A stretch of 64,000 bases of DNA from an uncultured Lachnospiraceae bacterium (GTDB lineage: Bacteria > Bacillota > Clostridia > Lachnospirales > Lachnospiraceae). This document shows positions 51,898 through 61,815 of the stretch, piece by piece. The stretch spans positions 3,732-67,731 of the forward strand of contig CAJUSS010000003.1 in NCBI GenBank assembly GCA_910588895.1, written 5' to 3'. The notes under the pieces are model-generated. The model searched no databases, had not been told where the DNA came from, and saw nothing but the letters and a program-made list of their open reading frames with translations. The position numbers and the translations under genes are program-made. The stretch's first letter is position 1. Every line of letters begins with the position of its first letter.

Positions 51898-52983
51898 TCA
51901 TGACAGGCCGCTCCCCTGCGTCTTAAGCTGCTGCTCCTGTTTTTGCACCAGCACCAGCTTGTCCTCCGGCAGATACAGCCGGACCGTATCCCCTTCCTGG
52001 AACACATGCTCTGTATCCATGTTCACCTTTAAGGCACCGGCGGCGGTCTCCACCTCATATTGGTAGCTCTTCCCCAGGAAGGTGCGCACACCTACCACAC
52101 CGGAGATCACATTATCCTTCTGGCCCCGCCCTGCCAGGCGGATATCATCGGGCCGGATGGTCCCCACAAAGGGCTCCCCGCCCCAATCCATATCCACGCA
52201 GAAGCTGCTCCCGTCCGGAGCCTTGAAGATATGCTCCGCTCCGCGGCTGGGGCGCAGATCCAGGAAATTCTCGAATCCGATGAACCGGGCCACAAACTCT
52301 GTGGCCGGGCGCTTATAGATACTTTCCGGGGTGTCGTACTGCTCGATCACGCCCTGATCCATGATCGCCACCTTGTCAGAGATGGAAAAACACTCCTCCT
52401 GGTCATGGGTGACGAACAAAGTGGTGATCCCCAGCTTTTTCTGGAGCCGCTTGATCTCCACCCGCATGCTGATGCGCAGCTTCGCATCCAGGTTGCTCAA
52501 GGGTTCATCTAAGAGCAGCAGCTTCGGCTCGATCACCAGCGCCCTTGCCAAAGCCACTCTCTGACGCTGGCCGCCGGACATCTCCTTGGGGAACCGCTCC
52601 GCCAGCTCCGCCAGACCGCACACCTCTAAGATCGCCTTGACCTTCTGATCGATCACATCCTTGGCCATCTTCCTGGTCCGCAGGCCGAAGGCTACATTGT
52701 CATATACGCTCAGATGAGGGAACAGGGCATAGCTCTGGAACACGATCCCGAAATTCCGCTTGTGGACCGGGACCTTGGTCAGGTCCTCCCCTTCCAGGGT
52801 GAACGTACCGCTCTGGGGCTCGATGAAGCCCGCCACCACCCGGAGGGTCGTGGTCTTTCCACAGCCGCTGGGACCTAAGAGGGAGACCAGCTCTCCCTTT
52901 TCCACGGCCAGGTCCAGGCCCTTTAAGATCTGTTTCTTCTTATCATAACTCACATCGATCTGGTCTAATGTCATAAATGCCAT
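51898..52983 (-). CDS. Spermidine/putrescine-type ABC importer ATPase (PotA-like)
   Basis: Energises the importer. Walker A GPSGCGKTTT, signature LSxQ as MSGGQRQRVALARAL, and Walker B LLLDEPLSNLD are intact. LVTHDQEE follows in the H-loop. A C-terminal TOBE-like domain (residues about 280-350) is present. TTT at the N-terminus and length 361 suit CUT2/Pot-type subunits. GGAGGAGATCAGAG precedes ATG 52983. Confidence 0.95.
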   Translation of the reverse strand: MAFMTLDQIDVSYDKKKQILKGLDLAVEKGELVSLLGPSGCGKTTTLRVVAGFIEPQSGTFTLEGEDLTKVPVHKRNFGIVFQSYALFPHLSVYDNVAFGLRTRKMAKDVIDQKVKAILEVCGLAELAERFPKEMSGGQRQRVALARALVIEPKLLLLDEPLSNLDAKLRISMRVEIKRLQKKLGITTLFVTHDQEECFSISDKVAIMDQGVIEQYDTPESIYKRPATEFVARFIGFENFLDLRPSRGAEHIFKAPDGSSFCVDMDWGGEPFVGTIRPDDIRLAGRGQKDNVISGVVGVRTFLGKSYQYEVETAAGALKVNMDTEHVFQEGDTVRLYLPEDKLVLVQKQEQQLKTQGSGLS

Positions 52984-52996
52984 CTCTGATCTCCTC

Positions 52997-53779
52997 CTAT
53001 CCTGCTAAGGAAGCGACCCCCAGGGTCTTATCCACGATCACCATGATCACCACGGTAGCTGCCATCAGCAGCACAGAGACCGCCGAGACCGTAGGATCGT
53101 AACTGTATTCAATGTAATTCATCAGCGTCGCCGGAAAGGTGCTGACCCCCGGCCCTGTAAGGAACATGGACACCGGGATGTTGTTAAAGGAATTGATAAA
53201 GGCCAGCATGAACGCCGAGGAGATACCGGAGGTCACATTGGGGAGGACCACCTTAAAAAAGGCTTTGCCCTTAGGACAGCCCAGACTCCAGGCTGCCTCC
53301 TCCACCGACACATCGAGCTGCTCCATAGCAGAACCCACCACCCGGATCACATAGGGCAGGGTCACCATAAAATGACCTGCCAGAAGGCTTGCAAATACCG
53401 GGATCCGAAAGGTCAGGATCAAAAACTGGTACAGGATGAAGCCCACCACGATCCCCGGCACGATAGTAGGGGACAGGAACACCGACCTTAGGAGCTGCTT
53501 CCCCTTCATACCGGAACGGGCCAGGGCATAGGCCGCCGGCACGCCTACCAGCAGCGCGATCAGCGTAGCTAAGAGGGCGATCTCCAAGCTGGTCAAAAAA
53601 GAGCTCCGAAAGGACTTCGTGGTAAATACATTGGCGAACCATTTTAAGGAGACGGAATCGATCGGGAAGGTGATCGCGCTCCCGCCGCCAAAAGCCGTCA
53701 CCGTGATGATCGCCAGAGGGATCATCAAAAACGCGAACACGACCACTGCATACGCGGTCAGCCATTTATTCTTCTTCAT
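52997..53779 (-). CDS. Spermidine/putrescine-type ABC permease (PotC-like)
   Basis: An inner-membrane subunit with six helices. The EAA-type cytoplasmic loop reads EAAWSLGCPKGKAFFKVVLP, the docking site for the ATPase. Length 260 is normal. Its ATG overlaps the stop of the other permease (ATGA). Confidence 0.94.
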   Translation of the reverse strand: MKKNKWLTAYAVVVFAFLMIPLAIITVTAFGGGSAITFPIDSVSLKWFANVFTTKSFRSSFLTSLEIALLATLIALLVGVPAAYALARSGMKGKQLLRSVFLSPTIVPGIVVGFILYQFLILTFRIPVFASLLAGHFMVTLPYVIRVVGSAMEQLDVSVEEAAWSLGCPKGKAFFKVVLPNVTSGISSAFMLAFINSFNNIPVSMFLTGPGVSTFPATLMNYIEYSYDPTVSAVSVLLMAATVVIMVIVDKTLGVASLAG

Positions 53780-54606
53780 CGGGCCTCACCTCTCCTATCC
53801 AGCCTCGCCGCCAGCGCATTGAAGCCTTTGATCACTATCAGGGTCACTACGATCATGATGAGCGCCACCACGGAAGCGCCGCTCCAGTCGCCCATGGACA
53901 TAGCTCGCTGATAGATCAGGGTAGCTAAGACCATATTGCTGTTCCCTCCCAGGAGCTGAGGTGTGGTGTAGGCGGTGAGCGTTCCGGTGAACACCAAGAT
54001 CCCGCCCACGATGATGCCTGGGAGGCTCATGGGAAAGATGACCTTCATAAATGCCGAAAGGCGGCTGGCGCCTAAGCTCTGGGCAGCCTCCATCATATCA
54101 TCATCGATATTTTCCATAACTCCGGTCACGGTCACGATCATCAGAGGAAGGAATAAATACACCGAGCCGATGACGATCGCAAGATCCGTGTAAAGGAGCT
54201 TTTTCGGCTTGCTCACCAGCCCTATGGCTAAAAAGAGCTTGTTGATGATGCCGCTGCTCCCTAAGATATTGATCCAGGCAAAGCTGCGGATAACGGAATT
54301 GGTCATCATGGGAAAAATCGAAGCGGCTAAGAGAAGGCCCCGGATACGTTTATCGCACCGACTGATAAAATATGCCGTAGGGATCCCCCCCAGCATACAG
54401 ACAGCCGTGGTGATGACCGCGATCTTGACCGTCCGCATAAAGATCTTCAGATAGTACTCATCCTGAAAAAATCGGATGTAGGCACTGAACGGATAGTCGC
54501 CGGTCACAAAAGTGGGAAAGAGCACTCTGCAGAGAGGCAGGGCCAGACAGATCAAAAGGATGAGCAGGCCGGGAGCCAGCATCATCCAGGTAACGCTCTT
54601 TTTCAT
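53776..54606 (-). CDS. Spermidine/putrescine-type ABC permease (PotB-like)
   Basis: The first gene of the importer operon: 276 residues with six helices. The EAA loop reads EAAQSLGASRLSAFMKVIFP, as in PotB. GATAAGGAGGAACCT precedes the ATG. A strong promoter lies about 105 bases upstream. Confidence 0.94.
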   Translation of the reverse strand: MKKSVTWMMLAPGLLILLICLALPLCRVLFPTFVTGDYPFSAYIRFFQDEYYLKIFMRTVKIAVITTAVCMLGGIPTAYFISRCDKRIRGLLLAASIFPMMTNSVIRSFAWINILGSSGIINKLFLAIGLVSKPKKLLYTDLAIVIGSVYLFLPLMIVTVTGVMENIDDDMMEAAQSLGASRLSAFMKVIFPMSLPGIIVGGILVFTGTLTAYTTPQLLGGNSNMVLATLIYQRAMSMGDWSGASVVALIMIVVTLIVIKGFNALAARLDRRGEAR

Positions 54607-54705
54607 AGGTTCCTCCTTATCACAGCTTTATCGAGCGAAGACCCTCGCAGGTCATAAGATAGAGCTCAAAGATCAGTGAGAGCACCGTTTTACACATCGG
54701 TTTAT

Positions 54706-54734
54706 ATTATAAGCAGAGTCTGGGGATTTTGCAA
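54706..54734 (-). promoter_or_regulatory. Sigma-A promoter of the ABC importer operon
   Basis: On the minus strand TTGCAA (54729-54734), a 17-base spacer and a consensus TATAAT (complement 54706-54711). Confidence 0.85.
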
Positions 54735-54763
54735 GTATTTTCACATAGGAGATGACAGTTGCT

Positions 54764-55474
54764 CTATGTTCCCCCATCGATGTGGCATACCTGCCGCAGC
54801 TCCTCTCCCCCGCAGACCGCGATCACATATCTCTGTACCCAGAGCAGTTGTACAAACCTCCACTTTTTCCCGTCTCCCCTCTCCCCCCCGGTCCACACCG
54901 GCTCTGACCGAAGGACTTGCACAGTGCTCCCCGGATCGGTACAGCCTGCCCTTTGTGAAGGTCGGCTCAAGGAAAACTCTGCCTTTGTAAAGTCCATGCC
55001 CAGCCCCACGCCCAGGGCCTTGGCATAGCTTTCTTTCAGTGTCCAGAAACGGAAAAGCGCCTCTTCTCTTTGCTCCTTTGGCAGGCCTTCCAGATAGGCC
55101 CTCTCTCTGCGGCTCAGCATCCGCGCGGTGGAGCAAAGCTTTACCGGACGGAGCATCTCCACATCCACACCTATGGGCGAGGCGCCCAGTGCGCATACCG
55201 CGATATCCCCGCTGTGGCTGATGTTAAAGTGGATGTGCGGGTACGCAGACAGGTATGGCTTGCCCTTTTCCCCCGCCTGTATTTTAGAAGCCAGGTCACC
55301 GGCCTCCAGGCCAAAGTGCTGGTGCAGGCCAGTCTTTAAGAGGGATAGCCCGGCCTGGTGCTCAAGCTGGTGCTTTTCGCGGCCCGTGCTCCCTTTGGGG
55401 ACCGTGAACTTCCTTATATAGAGGACAGCCCCATTTTTTTTCGCTCCCATATCTGCTCCTATATCTGTCCTCAT
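54764..55474 (-). CDS. Sfp-type 4'-phosphopantetheinyl transferase
   Basis: Transfers the pantetheine arm of CoA to carrier proteins. The motif PIGVDVEML (Mg2+ Asp and Glu) and WTLKESYAKALGVGL are both clear. FNISHSG is the upstream conserved block. Length 236 is normal for the Sfp group. ATG 55474 follows AAGGAGG at seven bases; another ATG two codons earlier is too close. No polyketide or nonribosomal peptide synthetase is in the window, so the acceptor carrier protein is unknown. Confidence 0.93.
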   Translation of the reverse strand: MRTDIGADMGAKKNGAVLYIRKFTVPKGSTGREKHQLEHQAGLSLLKTGLHQHFGLEAGDLASKIQAGEKGKPYLSAYPHIHFNISHSGDIAVCALGASPIGVDVEMLRPVKLCSTARMLSRRERAYLEGLPKEQREEALFRFWTLKESYAKALGVGLGMDFTKAEFSLSRPSQRAGCTDPGSTVQVLRSEPVWTGGERGDGKKWRFVQLLWVQRYVIAVCGGEELRQVCHIDGGT

Positions 55475-55581
55475 ACACATGCCTCCTTAAGCTGCTGGTA
55501 TCTCGCCCGATTTTATAGCTACATATGATCTATGACCACATTTTGGCCTGCCGTTTTCTTTATAGCTACTTTGTGTCGGTT

Positions 55582-56643
55582 TTATATCCGTGCTCCCCTT
55601 GTTTCCAATCTAAGCCCCAGCAGCCTGGCTGAGACCGGGCGATAACAGAGCTCCAGTATACATCCGATCCCCAAGGCCATGCCAAAGGACAGGAGGGATA
55701 AAGCCAGCCAGCAGCCCCAGCCTTTTAAGCCGTCGGGCAGATATCCGGCCAGCCTGCCTGCGATCACGCTCTGTGTCAGGCCATGCATCAGGTAGATGTA
55801 GAAAGAACGGCGGCCTATAAAGGAGATGCACTTCGAAAGCCGGTCCGCAAAGCGCTTCCAATAGACCGTGGCGGTCAGATAGACCGCTGTAGTCATAAAG
55901 ATCATGGTCGCCGAATAGTCGTGCAGAGCCGGGTTTTCTTTTTCCCAAAAACAGATCTCCCAGACAGAGACAATAAACGCGCCCAGCCCGGCCAGGAGGA
56001 AGGCTCTCCGCCCCCCGCCACTCAGCTCCAGGCTATCGATCAGATAACCCAGGATGCAGTAAAATACCCAGCTGTAAAATGGATAGGAGGTCAAAGCCAT
56101 CTCCAGATGAAAGATCTGGTATACATCCTGGACAAAAAAGTATCCGATCGTGAGCGCCATCAGCACCGCTTTCTCTCGCCTCCCCATACCCGCAAACATC
56201 CGGGCCAGAAAGGGGACTGCCAGATAAAAACCGGTCAGTGCATAGACAAACCACAGATAGCCCTGGATATGGCTCTGGAGCAGATCCTTGGCAAAGGTCT
56301 TCCAGTGGGGCCCTAAGTCTCCCCACCCCCATCCATATACATAGACATAATAAAAAAGGGAAACCGCCAGCACCGGGATACCGATCTTCACGAACCGTTT
56401 CCAATAGGACCGGCCGATCTGGCCATCATAGCGCTCCAATAAGAAACGTCCACTGATCATGAAAAACAGTCCGTTGCTGGTCAGGAGCAGGTTGCGGATG
56501 ACCTCGTGGAGATGAAAGGCCTTAAGATCCCCGGCCGGGACCAACTCCACCACATCCATCATATGGATCCCGATCACCATGAGGATCGCCATGCTCTTTA
56601 AAAGATCGTATTCCGCTTTCTGGCGCTTATCTGTCTCTGCCAT
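55582..56643 (-). CDS. Acyltransferase 3 family membrane protein
   Basis: An integral membrane O-acyltransferase with about ten helices that modifies a surface glycan or lipid. The N-terminal YDLLKSMAILMVIGIHMMDV carries the usual catalytic-type His. LWFVYALTGFYLAVPFL and YIYLMHGL are also typical. ATG 56643 follows GGGAGGAAAGAG. No glycan gene cluster is nearby. It is transcribed away from the ECF gene that follows. Confidence 0.9.
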   Translation of the reverse strand: MAETDKRQKAEYDLLKSMAILMVIGIHMMDVVELVPAGDLKAFHLHEVIRNLLLTSNGLFFMISGRFLLERYDGQIGRSYWKRFVKIGIPVLAVSLFYYVYVYGWGWGDLGPHWKTFAKDLLQSHIQGYLWFVYALTGFYLAVPFLARMFAGMGRREKAVLMALTIGYFFVQDVYQIFHLEMALTSYPFYSWVFYCILGYLIDSLELSGGGRRAFLLAGLGAFIVSVWEICFWEKENPALHDYSATMIFMTTAVYLTATVYWKRFADRLSKCISFIGRRSFYIYLMHGLTQSVIAGRLAGYLPDGLKGWGCWLALSLLSFGMALGIGCILELCYRPVSARLLGLRLETRGARI

Positions 56644-57024
56644 CTCTTTCCTCCCATCCTTTGTCTGTCCCTCTGCTGTCCTTCTGCTCAAAGCCCCCGC
56701 GTTCACATGAAGCTTGCACCGCACAGGGAAACGGGTCATCCTGCGCCCGGCAAGCGGGTGTTCCGCTATGGATGAACGCCTGCCGGGCACATCTGGCATC
56801 TCAGGACTCAGACCGCCTGGTCGGCGGCGGACCATTATAGTTAAGTATGAAGGAAACCGCCACAGATGTCAAGGATAAAGGCGCGCCCATCTGGACTGGT
56901 CAAAAAGTCATATACTGGCTATATGAAACCATCCAGACAGATGCTATACTCTTGTTGCTTGACGATCCATAAACATGAGGATCGACGATCTGACATAAAT
57001 ACCAGGAAAGAAGAGGTGTCTACT

Positions 57025-57651
57025 ATGATGGGAAAAAGAACAGCTGCTGCCACGGATACTATGGGGTCTACGGACCGCATGCGCGCGGCAGGCTCTTCCA
57101 ATGTTACTTCGATCGTGACCACAGCGTTTTTCGCTGCCGTCATCTTTTTAGGGATCCAATCCTTCCGCATCCCCCTGCCGGCCGCCGTCGGTACGCCGTT
57201 TTTGCATTTCGGCCATATCTTCGTCATGCTGGCGATCGTCTGCCTGGGGAGCCGCCGCTCCGCTGTCGCCGGTGTGCTGGGGCTGGTGATCTTTGACCTG
57301 CTCAACGGATATATCCATTCGATACCCGATGTCTTTGTCAGCACCATCATCAAATGCTTTCTGATCGGCACGGTCTTTTCTATGCTGAAAAAGAAAGCCG
57401 GCGGGAATATCCACAAGGAATATCTGGCCGCCATCTTCTGTGCCGCCCTTTACGGGATCGTCAATATCGTGATCGACTTTATCTGGTCCGTGGCCGGACT
57501 CATGCTCCTTGGAAGCTCCCTTGCGGCTGCCTTCACTGCCGAGCTCACCTCGATCCCTGCCACGATGATCAATGCCGGGTTCACGGTGATCGGCATCACA
57601 CTCTTATATGCTCCGATCACTGCCGCCTACAAGCGGATACCGCAGAGGTAG
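57025..57651 (+). CDS. ECF transporter S component
   Basis: A substrate-binding membrane subunit of an energy-coupling-factor vitamin importer, of the COG4720-like group. After a polar 30-residue leader (MMGKRTAAATD...) six helices follow (VTTAFFAAVIFLGIQSFRIP, GHIFVMLAIVCLGSRRSAVA). DLLNGYIHSIPDVFVSTIIK is characteristic. AAGAGGTG lies before ATG 57025. The shared ATPases and T component are not in the window, so it belongs to the group II ECF systems that use a common module. Substrate unknown. No riboswitch is seen upstream. Confidence 0.85.
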   Translation: MMGKRTAAATDTMGSTDRMRAAGSSNVTSIVTTAFFAAVIFLGIQSFRIPLPAAVGTPFLHFGHIFVMLAIVCLGSRRSAVAGVLGLVIFDLLNGYIHSIPDVFVSTIIKCFLIGTVFSMLKKKAGGNIHKEYLAAIFCAALYGIVNIVIDFIWSVAGLMLLGSSLAAAFTAELTSIPATMINAGFTVIGITLLYAPITAAYKRIPQR

Positions 57652-57760
57652 CTTAACGATAGCGCTCCATGAGCGAAGGCGTTCAGGACATCTGCCCTGG
57701 AACCTCAGCGTTCTTTCAAGCAGCGGGCCGGACAGGAAAGGCCCGGATCAAGGAGGGACT

Positions 57761-58936
57761 ATGGATATCGATATGAAGAAGATCCAGGCGCTGCTTTGCG
57801 ACGCCCACCTGGACGGCTGGCTGTTCACCGATCTTCACGGCCAGGACCACATCACAAAGGACTTTCTGAAGCTGACCGACCGAAAATGCACCCGCCGGCT
57901 GTTCTACTATATCCCGGCTTCCGGCCGCCCTGTAAAGCTTTTGTCTGCCATCGAGCCCTTGTTGCTGGACCATCTGCCCGGCGAAAAGATCCTTTATAAA
58001 GGAAAGGAGGAGCAGTGCCAGGCACTGTCCCGCCTCCTGACCCCCGGGATGCGGCTGGCCTGCCAGTATTCCCCCGGCGGCAATGTGCCGACAGTCAGCA
58101 CCCTGGATGCCGGCCTGGCCGAGCATCTGCGGTCCTTCGGCCCGGAGCTGGTCTCCTCCGCCGATCTGCTGCAGCATTTCGGCGCGGTCCTGACCGATGA
58201 GCAGATCCGCTCCCATCAGCGGGCCGGGGTCATCATCCATGGGATCTTAGATAAAACCTTCGCCTGGATACGGACCAGTCTGGACCGAGGGGACAGGCTC
58301 GATGAATGGATGCTCCTCAAAAAGATGGAGCAGCTCATCGCGCAGGAGGATATCTACATGGACTCCCCTCCGTTTTTCGGGATCGATGAGCACGGCTGCG
58401 ATCCGGGCTATGAGCCAGGTCCCCACGGCTCCAAGGAGATCTTGGAGGGGAGCCGCCTGATCATCGATATCGCCGGCCGGCTCCCCCAGGAAGAGGCCAT
58501 CTACTACGACGTTTCCTGGTGCATGAACATCGGCCCCAGGATCGATCCGGAGTACCAGCGCCTGTTCGATATCGTGGCCCATGCCCGCTCTCAAGCCACA
58601 GCCTATATCCAGGAACATTTGGATGCCGGTATCCCGGTCCACGGCTGTGAAGTGGATGCACTGACCCGCCAGATCTTCCAGAAGGAACAGCTGGACCCGT
58701 ACATCATGCACCGCACAGGCCACAGTATCGGACATACCTGTCATGGTGTGGGGGCCAACCTGGATGACTACGAGACCCACGACGACCGATGCCTCCTCCC
58801 CGGGACTATGTTCTCTGTAGAGCCGGGGCTCTATACAGACCGATACGGGGTCCGGCTGGAATATGATGTCCACATCACACTGGATAAAAGGCTGCAGATC
58901 TACGGCCCCATCCAGAAGGAGCTGCTGGTGATCTGA
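57761..58936 (+). CDS. M24 family Xaa-Pro aminopeptidase/dipeptidase
   Basis: Cleaves N-terminal Xaa-Pro bonds. An N-terminal creatinase-like domain (about 1-150) is followed by the pita-bread catalytic domain. The metal ligands are in place: LIIDIAG and YYDVSWC (two Asp), HRTGHSIGHTCHG (His), FSVEPGLY and VRLEYDVHIT (two Glu). Length 391 is normal. AAGGAGG precedes ATG 57761. It lies about 110 bases after the ECF gene, so it may share its transcript. Confidence 0.93.
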   Translation: MDIDMKKIQALLCDAHLDGWLFTDLHGQDHITKDFLKLTDRKCTRRLFYYIPASGRPVKLLSAIEPLLLDHLPGEKILYKGKEEQCQALSRLLTPGMRLACQYSPGGNVPTVSTLDAGLAEHLRSFGPELVSSADLLQHFGAVLTDEQIRSHQRAGVIIHGILDKTFAWIRTSLDRGDRLDEWMLLKKMEQLIAQEDIYMDSPPFFGIDEHGCDPGYEPGPHGSKEILEGSRLIIDIAGRLPQEEAIYYDVSWCMNIGPRIDPEYQRLFDIVAHARSQATAYIQEHLDAGIPVHGCEVDALTRQIFQKEQLDPYIMHRTGHSIGHTCHGVGANLDDYETHDDRCLLPGTMFSVEPGLYTDRYGVRLEYDVHITLDKRLQIYGPIQKELLVI

Positions 58937-59002
58937 GCACAAGTCGCATTTGCTCAAAACATCCGGCAGTCCCATCACATATCCGAGACCATCCGGACAA
59001 AG

Positions 59003-59053
59003 AAAAGCCCGCTGCTCACCTCCCTCAACAGGATGCCGCAGCGGGCTTTTTTT
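59003..59053. terminator. Bidirectional terminator after the M24 peptidase
   Basis: AAAAGCCCGCTGC (59003-59015) pairs with GCAGCGGGC plus seven Ts (59038-59053). It sits between two convergent genes. The rest of 58937-59161 shows nothing else. Confidence 0.88.
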
Positions 59054-59161
59054 ATCTTCTTCTCTCGTTCTCTTTTACGGATAGCTGATGGGGGGTTGGC
59101 TGATGCGGTTTTACGGCCTTGCCCCGGCTTCTGCGCTCCCGCTCTTTTTAGCTGCCTATAC

Positions 59162-61729
59162 TCAGTCTTCCTTCGGTCCATCCCCATCTGTCTTCAGATA
59201 TTTCTGGAGCTGGAACATCAGTTTTTCCATATCGATCGGCTTCGCCACATGGGCGTTCATCCCACACGCGAGGCAGTGCTGGATATCCTCCGAAAAGGCA
59301 TCTGCGGTCATCGCGATGATCGGTATATCTGCGTCTGGTCTGTCCAATGCCCGGATCGCTTGTGCCGCCTCGTAACCGTTCATGACCGGCATACGGATAT
59401 CCATCAGGATCACATCATAGGCCCCCGGAGCAGATGCCTGGAACTTCTCCAGACAGAGCTTCCCATTCTCCGCCCACTCGACCTCAAAGCCAGCCTCCAA
59501 CAGGATCTCCTGGGCGATCTCCCAATTGAGCTCATTATCCTCTGCCAGGAGGATGCGTTTGCCCACAAACTGCTGGAGGTCCTCTTCCTTCTCCTCCGGC
59601 TCTTCGATCCCATCGATATACTTACTGAGTCCCAAGTAGAGATTGGACTTGAACAGCGGTTTTGAGATAAAGCCCTGGGCCCCTGCCTCACGGGCCTCAT
59701 CCTCGATATCACTCCAGTCATAGGCAGAGATGATCAGGATCGGCACAGCGTCATTTACCCGTTTCCGGATCTCCTTTGTCGTCTCTAAGCCGTCCATGCC
59801 CGGCATCTTCCAATCCAGGAGGGCCACCTGATAATCATCATGCTCTCTATGATGCTTGTCCACCATCTCCACTGCCGTCGGGCCATCCAGCGCCCACTCG
59901 GCCTGGACGCCGATCTCCTTTAACATCGACACCGCACTGTCGCAGAGTTCGCGATTATTATCCACCACCAGCATCTTCCAGGGCGGGAGGACCATATCTT
60001 CTTCCGACACGACCGCTCTCTCCAGATCCAGGGTCACATGGAACTCGCTCCCCTTGCCCAGCTCACTCTCCAGCTCGATCGACCCCTCCATAGCATCTAC
60101 GATATATTTCGTGATCGCCATGCCAAGGCCAGCGCCTTCGATCTTCTGTACCATGGAGGTATCCGCCCGGGTAAAGGTCTCGAAGATCTTCTCCTGGAAC
60201 GTCCGGTCCATCCCGATACCGGTATCCTTGACCCGGAAATGGCAGCGTATATAGTTCCCGCCTTTTGGAGAGGGCTCCTGATCCAGATAAACATTGACCT
60301 GTCCGCCCTCCGGCGTGAACTTCACCGCATTGGACAACAGGTTCAGCAGGATCTGGTTCAGACGGACACTGTCGCAGTACACCTCTTCCGCCTCGATATT
60401 CTGGATAAAGATGTCAAAATGCTGCTTCTTCATCTTGATCTGAGGCTGGACGATGTTCACGATGCTCTCCATAGTCTCCCGGAGCGAGAGGAGATACATG
60501 TTCAAGGACAATTTCCCGCTCTCGATCTTCGACATATCCAGGATATCATTGATCAGGCCTAATAAATGCTTGCTGGACAGTGTGATCTTCTTTAAACAAT
60601 CCTGCACCCTCGCGTTGTCATCGATGTTCGTCAGGGCGATCGCCGTCATGCCCACGATCCCATTCATCGGCGTACGGATGTCATGGCTCATATTCGACAG
60701 GAACTCGCTCTTAGCCTTATTGGCACGGATCGCTTCCTGACGGGCCTCGTTCAGCGCCTTCATCTGCTGCTGTGACATGGTAAAATAGATCCAAAAGATG
60801 CACAGCACCCCTAACAGGATGATGCCGCAGCCGCCCAGCATGATCGACGTCCTCTGACTCCCCAGTGCATTGATCGCCACATCCAGGACACCGTTCGGCA
60901 TGACCGATACCAGATACCACTCCGACTTTTTAAGCTTCGAACAGTAGATATGACGATAGGTATCCTCGATCACGATCAGGTTCGAATAGACCTCCCCCGT
61001 CTCCATCGCCTGCCTCATCTCTGCCACATACTGCTCCGGCTTTTTGCCATCATACTCGGAGTACATCTCATACATACGTTCGAAATAATTATCACGGTAT
61101 GCGTCGCCGCTGCGGATCACAAAGGTGCCGTCCTTGCGGATCACATGGGAATATAACAGGGAGTCGTCCCCTTCCAGGACCATGGCATCCTCCAGATAGG
61201 ACATGGGGATCCCGGCCACCAGCTCCGCGCTCTTTCCTCCGTCCTTCATCTCATACTCTGCAGGCACCATCATGATAAGGAGCTTTTCTCCCGTTCCGTC
61301 ATAAGCGCTGGTCACGCTCCCTTCTCCGTCCCCTAATATCAGCAAAAACTCCTTTTCGTTGATGACCTCTAAGGGAGATCCATAGATATCCTCATGCTCC
61401 CCATCTTCCCTGTAAAGGCCGAGATAGGAAAAATTCCGCACACTGGCGCTCATGGCCATCTCGTCCAGCATCTCCTGGCTGTAGGGATTGCTCTCTGGCG
61501 GTGTCCGCCGGATGATCCCTTCCACCTGGGATACCCGCAAGGTGATGAACCCGTCAAACTTCTGCTGTAGCTGCTTGCTCATCTCAGACATATAGATCAT
61601 ACCGATCTCACTGATGGATTCACGGCTTTTTTTGCTCATAGTCGAAACGACCCAAGCAAAGATGATGATACACAGACTGAACATACCTACAAGGCTGAGC
61701 AGCAAAAATTTTTTTGTCCTTCCTAACAT
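59162..61729 (-). CDS. Hybrid sensor histidine kinase with two receiver domains
   Basis: A membrane signal-transduction protein of about 855 residues. An N-terminal helix (LLLSLVGMFSLCIIIFAWVV) and a second near 310 bracket an extracellular Cache-type sensor domain. HisKA has the phospho-site SNMSHDIRTPMNGIVGM, and HATPase has NAVKFTPEGG and GAGLGMAITKYIV. Receiver 1 has LLDWKMPGMDG but an acidic pair reading VVDNN; receiver 2 has AEDNELN and MDIRMPVMNG intact. ATG 61729 has no good ribosome site; the reading frame starts earlier, so the start is uncertain. A promoter with a 17-base spacer lies about 60 bases upstream. Signal and output genes are unknown. Confidence 0.92.
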   Translation of the reverse strand: MLGRTKKFLLLSLVGMFSLCIIIFAWVVSTMSKKSRESISEIGMIYMSEMSKQLQQKFDGFITLRVSQVEGIIRRTPPESNPYSQEMLDEMAMSASVRNFSYLGLYREDGEHEDIYGSPLEVINEKEFLLILGDGEGSVTSAYDGTGEKLLIMMVPAEYEMKDGGKSAELVAGIPMSYLEDAMVLEGDDSLLYSHVIRKDGTFVIRSGDAYRDNYFERMYEMYSEYDGKKPEQYVAEMRQAMETGEVYSNLIVIEDTYRHIYCSKLKKSEWYLVSVMPNGVLDVAINALGSQRTSIMLGGCGIILLGVLCIFWIYFTMSQQQMKALNEARQEAIRANKAKSEFLSNMSHDIRTPMNGIVGMTAIALTNIDDNARVQDCLKKITLSSKHLLGLINDILDMSKIESGKLSLNMYLLSLRETMESIVNIVQPQIKMKKQHFDIFIQNIEAEEVYCDSVRLNQILLNLLSNAVKFTPEGGQVNVYLDQEPSPKGGNYIRCHFRVKDTGIGMDRTFQEKIFETFTRADTSMVQKIEGAGLGMAITKYIVDAMEGSIELESELGKGSEFHVTLDLERAVVSEEDMVLPPWKMLVVDNNRELCDSAVSMLKEIGVQAEWALDGPTAVEMVDKHHREHDDYQVALLDWKMPGMDGLETTKEIRKRVNDAVPILIISAYDWSDIEDEAREAGAQGFISKPLFKSNLYLGLSKYIDGIEEPEEKEEDLQQFVGKRILLAEDNELNWEIAQEILLEAGFEVEWAENGKLCLEKFQASAPGAYDVILMDIRMPVMNGYEAAQAIRALDRPDADIPIIAMTADAFSEDIQHCLACGMNAHVAKPIDMEKLMFQLQKYLKTDGDGPKED

Positions 61730-61786
61730 GATCACGGCCACACTTTCTACATAAAAAATGATATAATTGCAACTGTAGTAGTTTTG

Positions 61787-61815
61787 ATTATAGCATTTCT
61801 TGCAGAGTAAATCAA
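61787..61815 (-). promoter_or_regulatory. Sigma-A promoter of the hybrid kinase gene
   Basis: On the minus strand TTGATT (complement 61810-61815), a 17-base spacer and a consensus TATAAT (complement 61787-61792). Confidence 0.75.

Noticed and set aside
56836..57024. TPP or other vitamin riboswitch before the ECF S component
   Set aside because: No CTGAGA-type or other aptamer core could be found.
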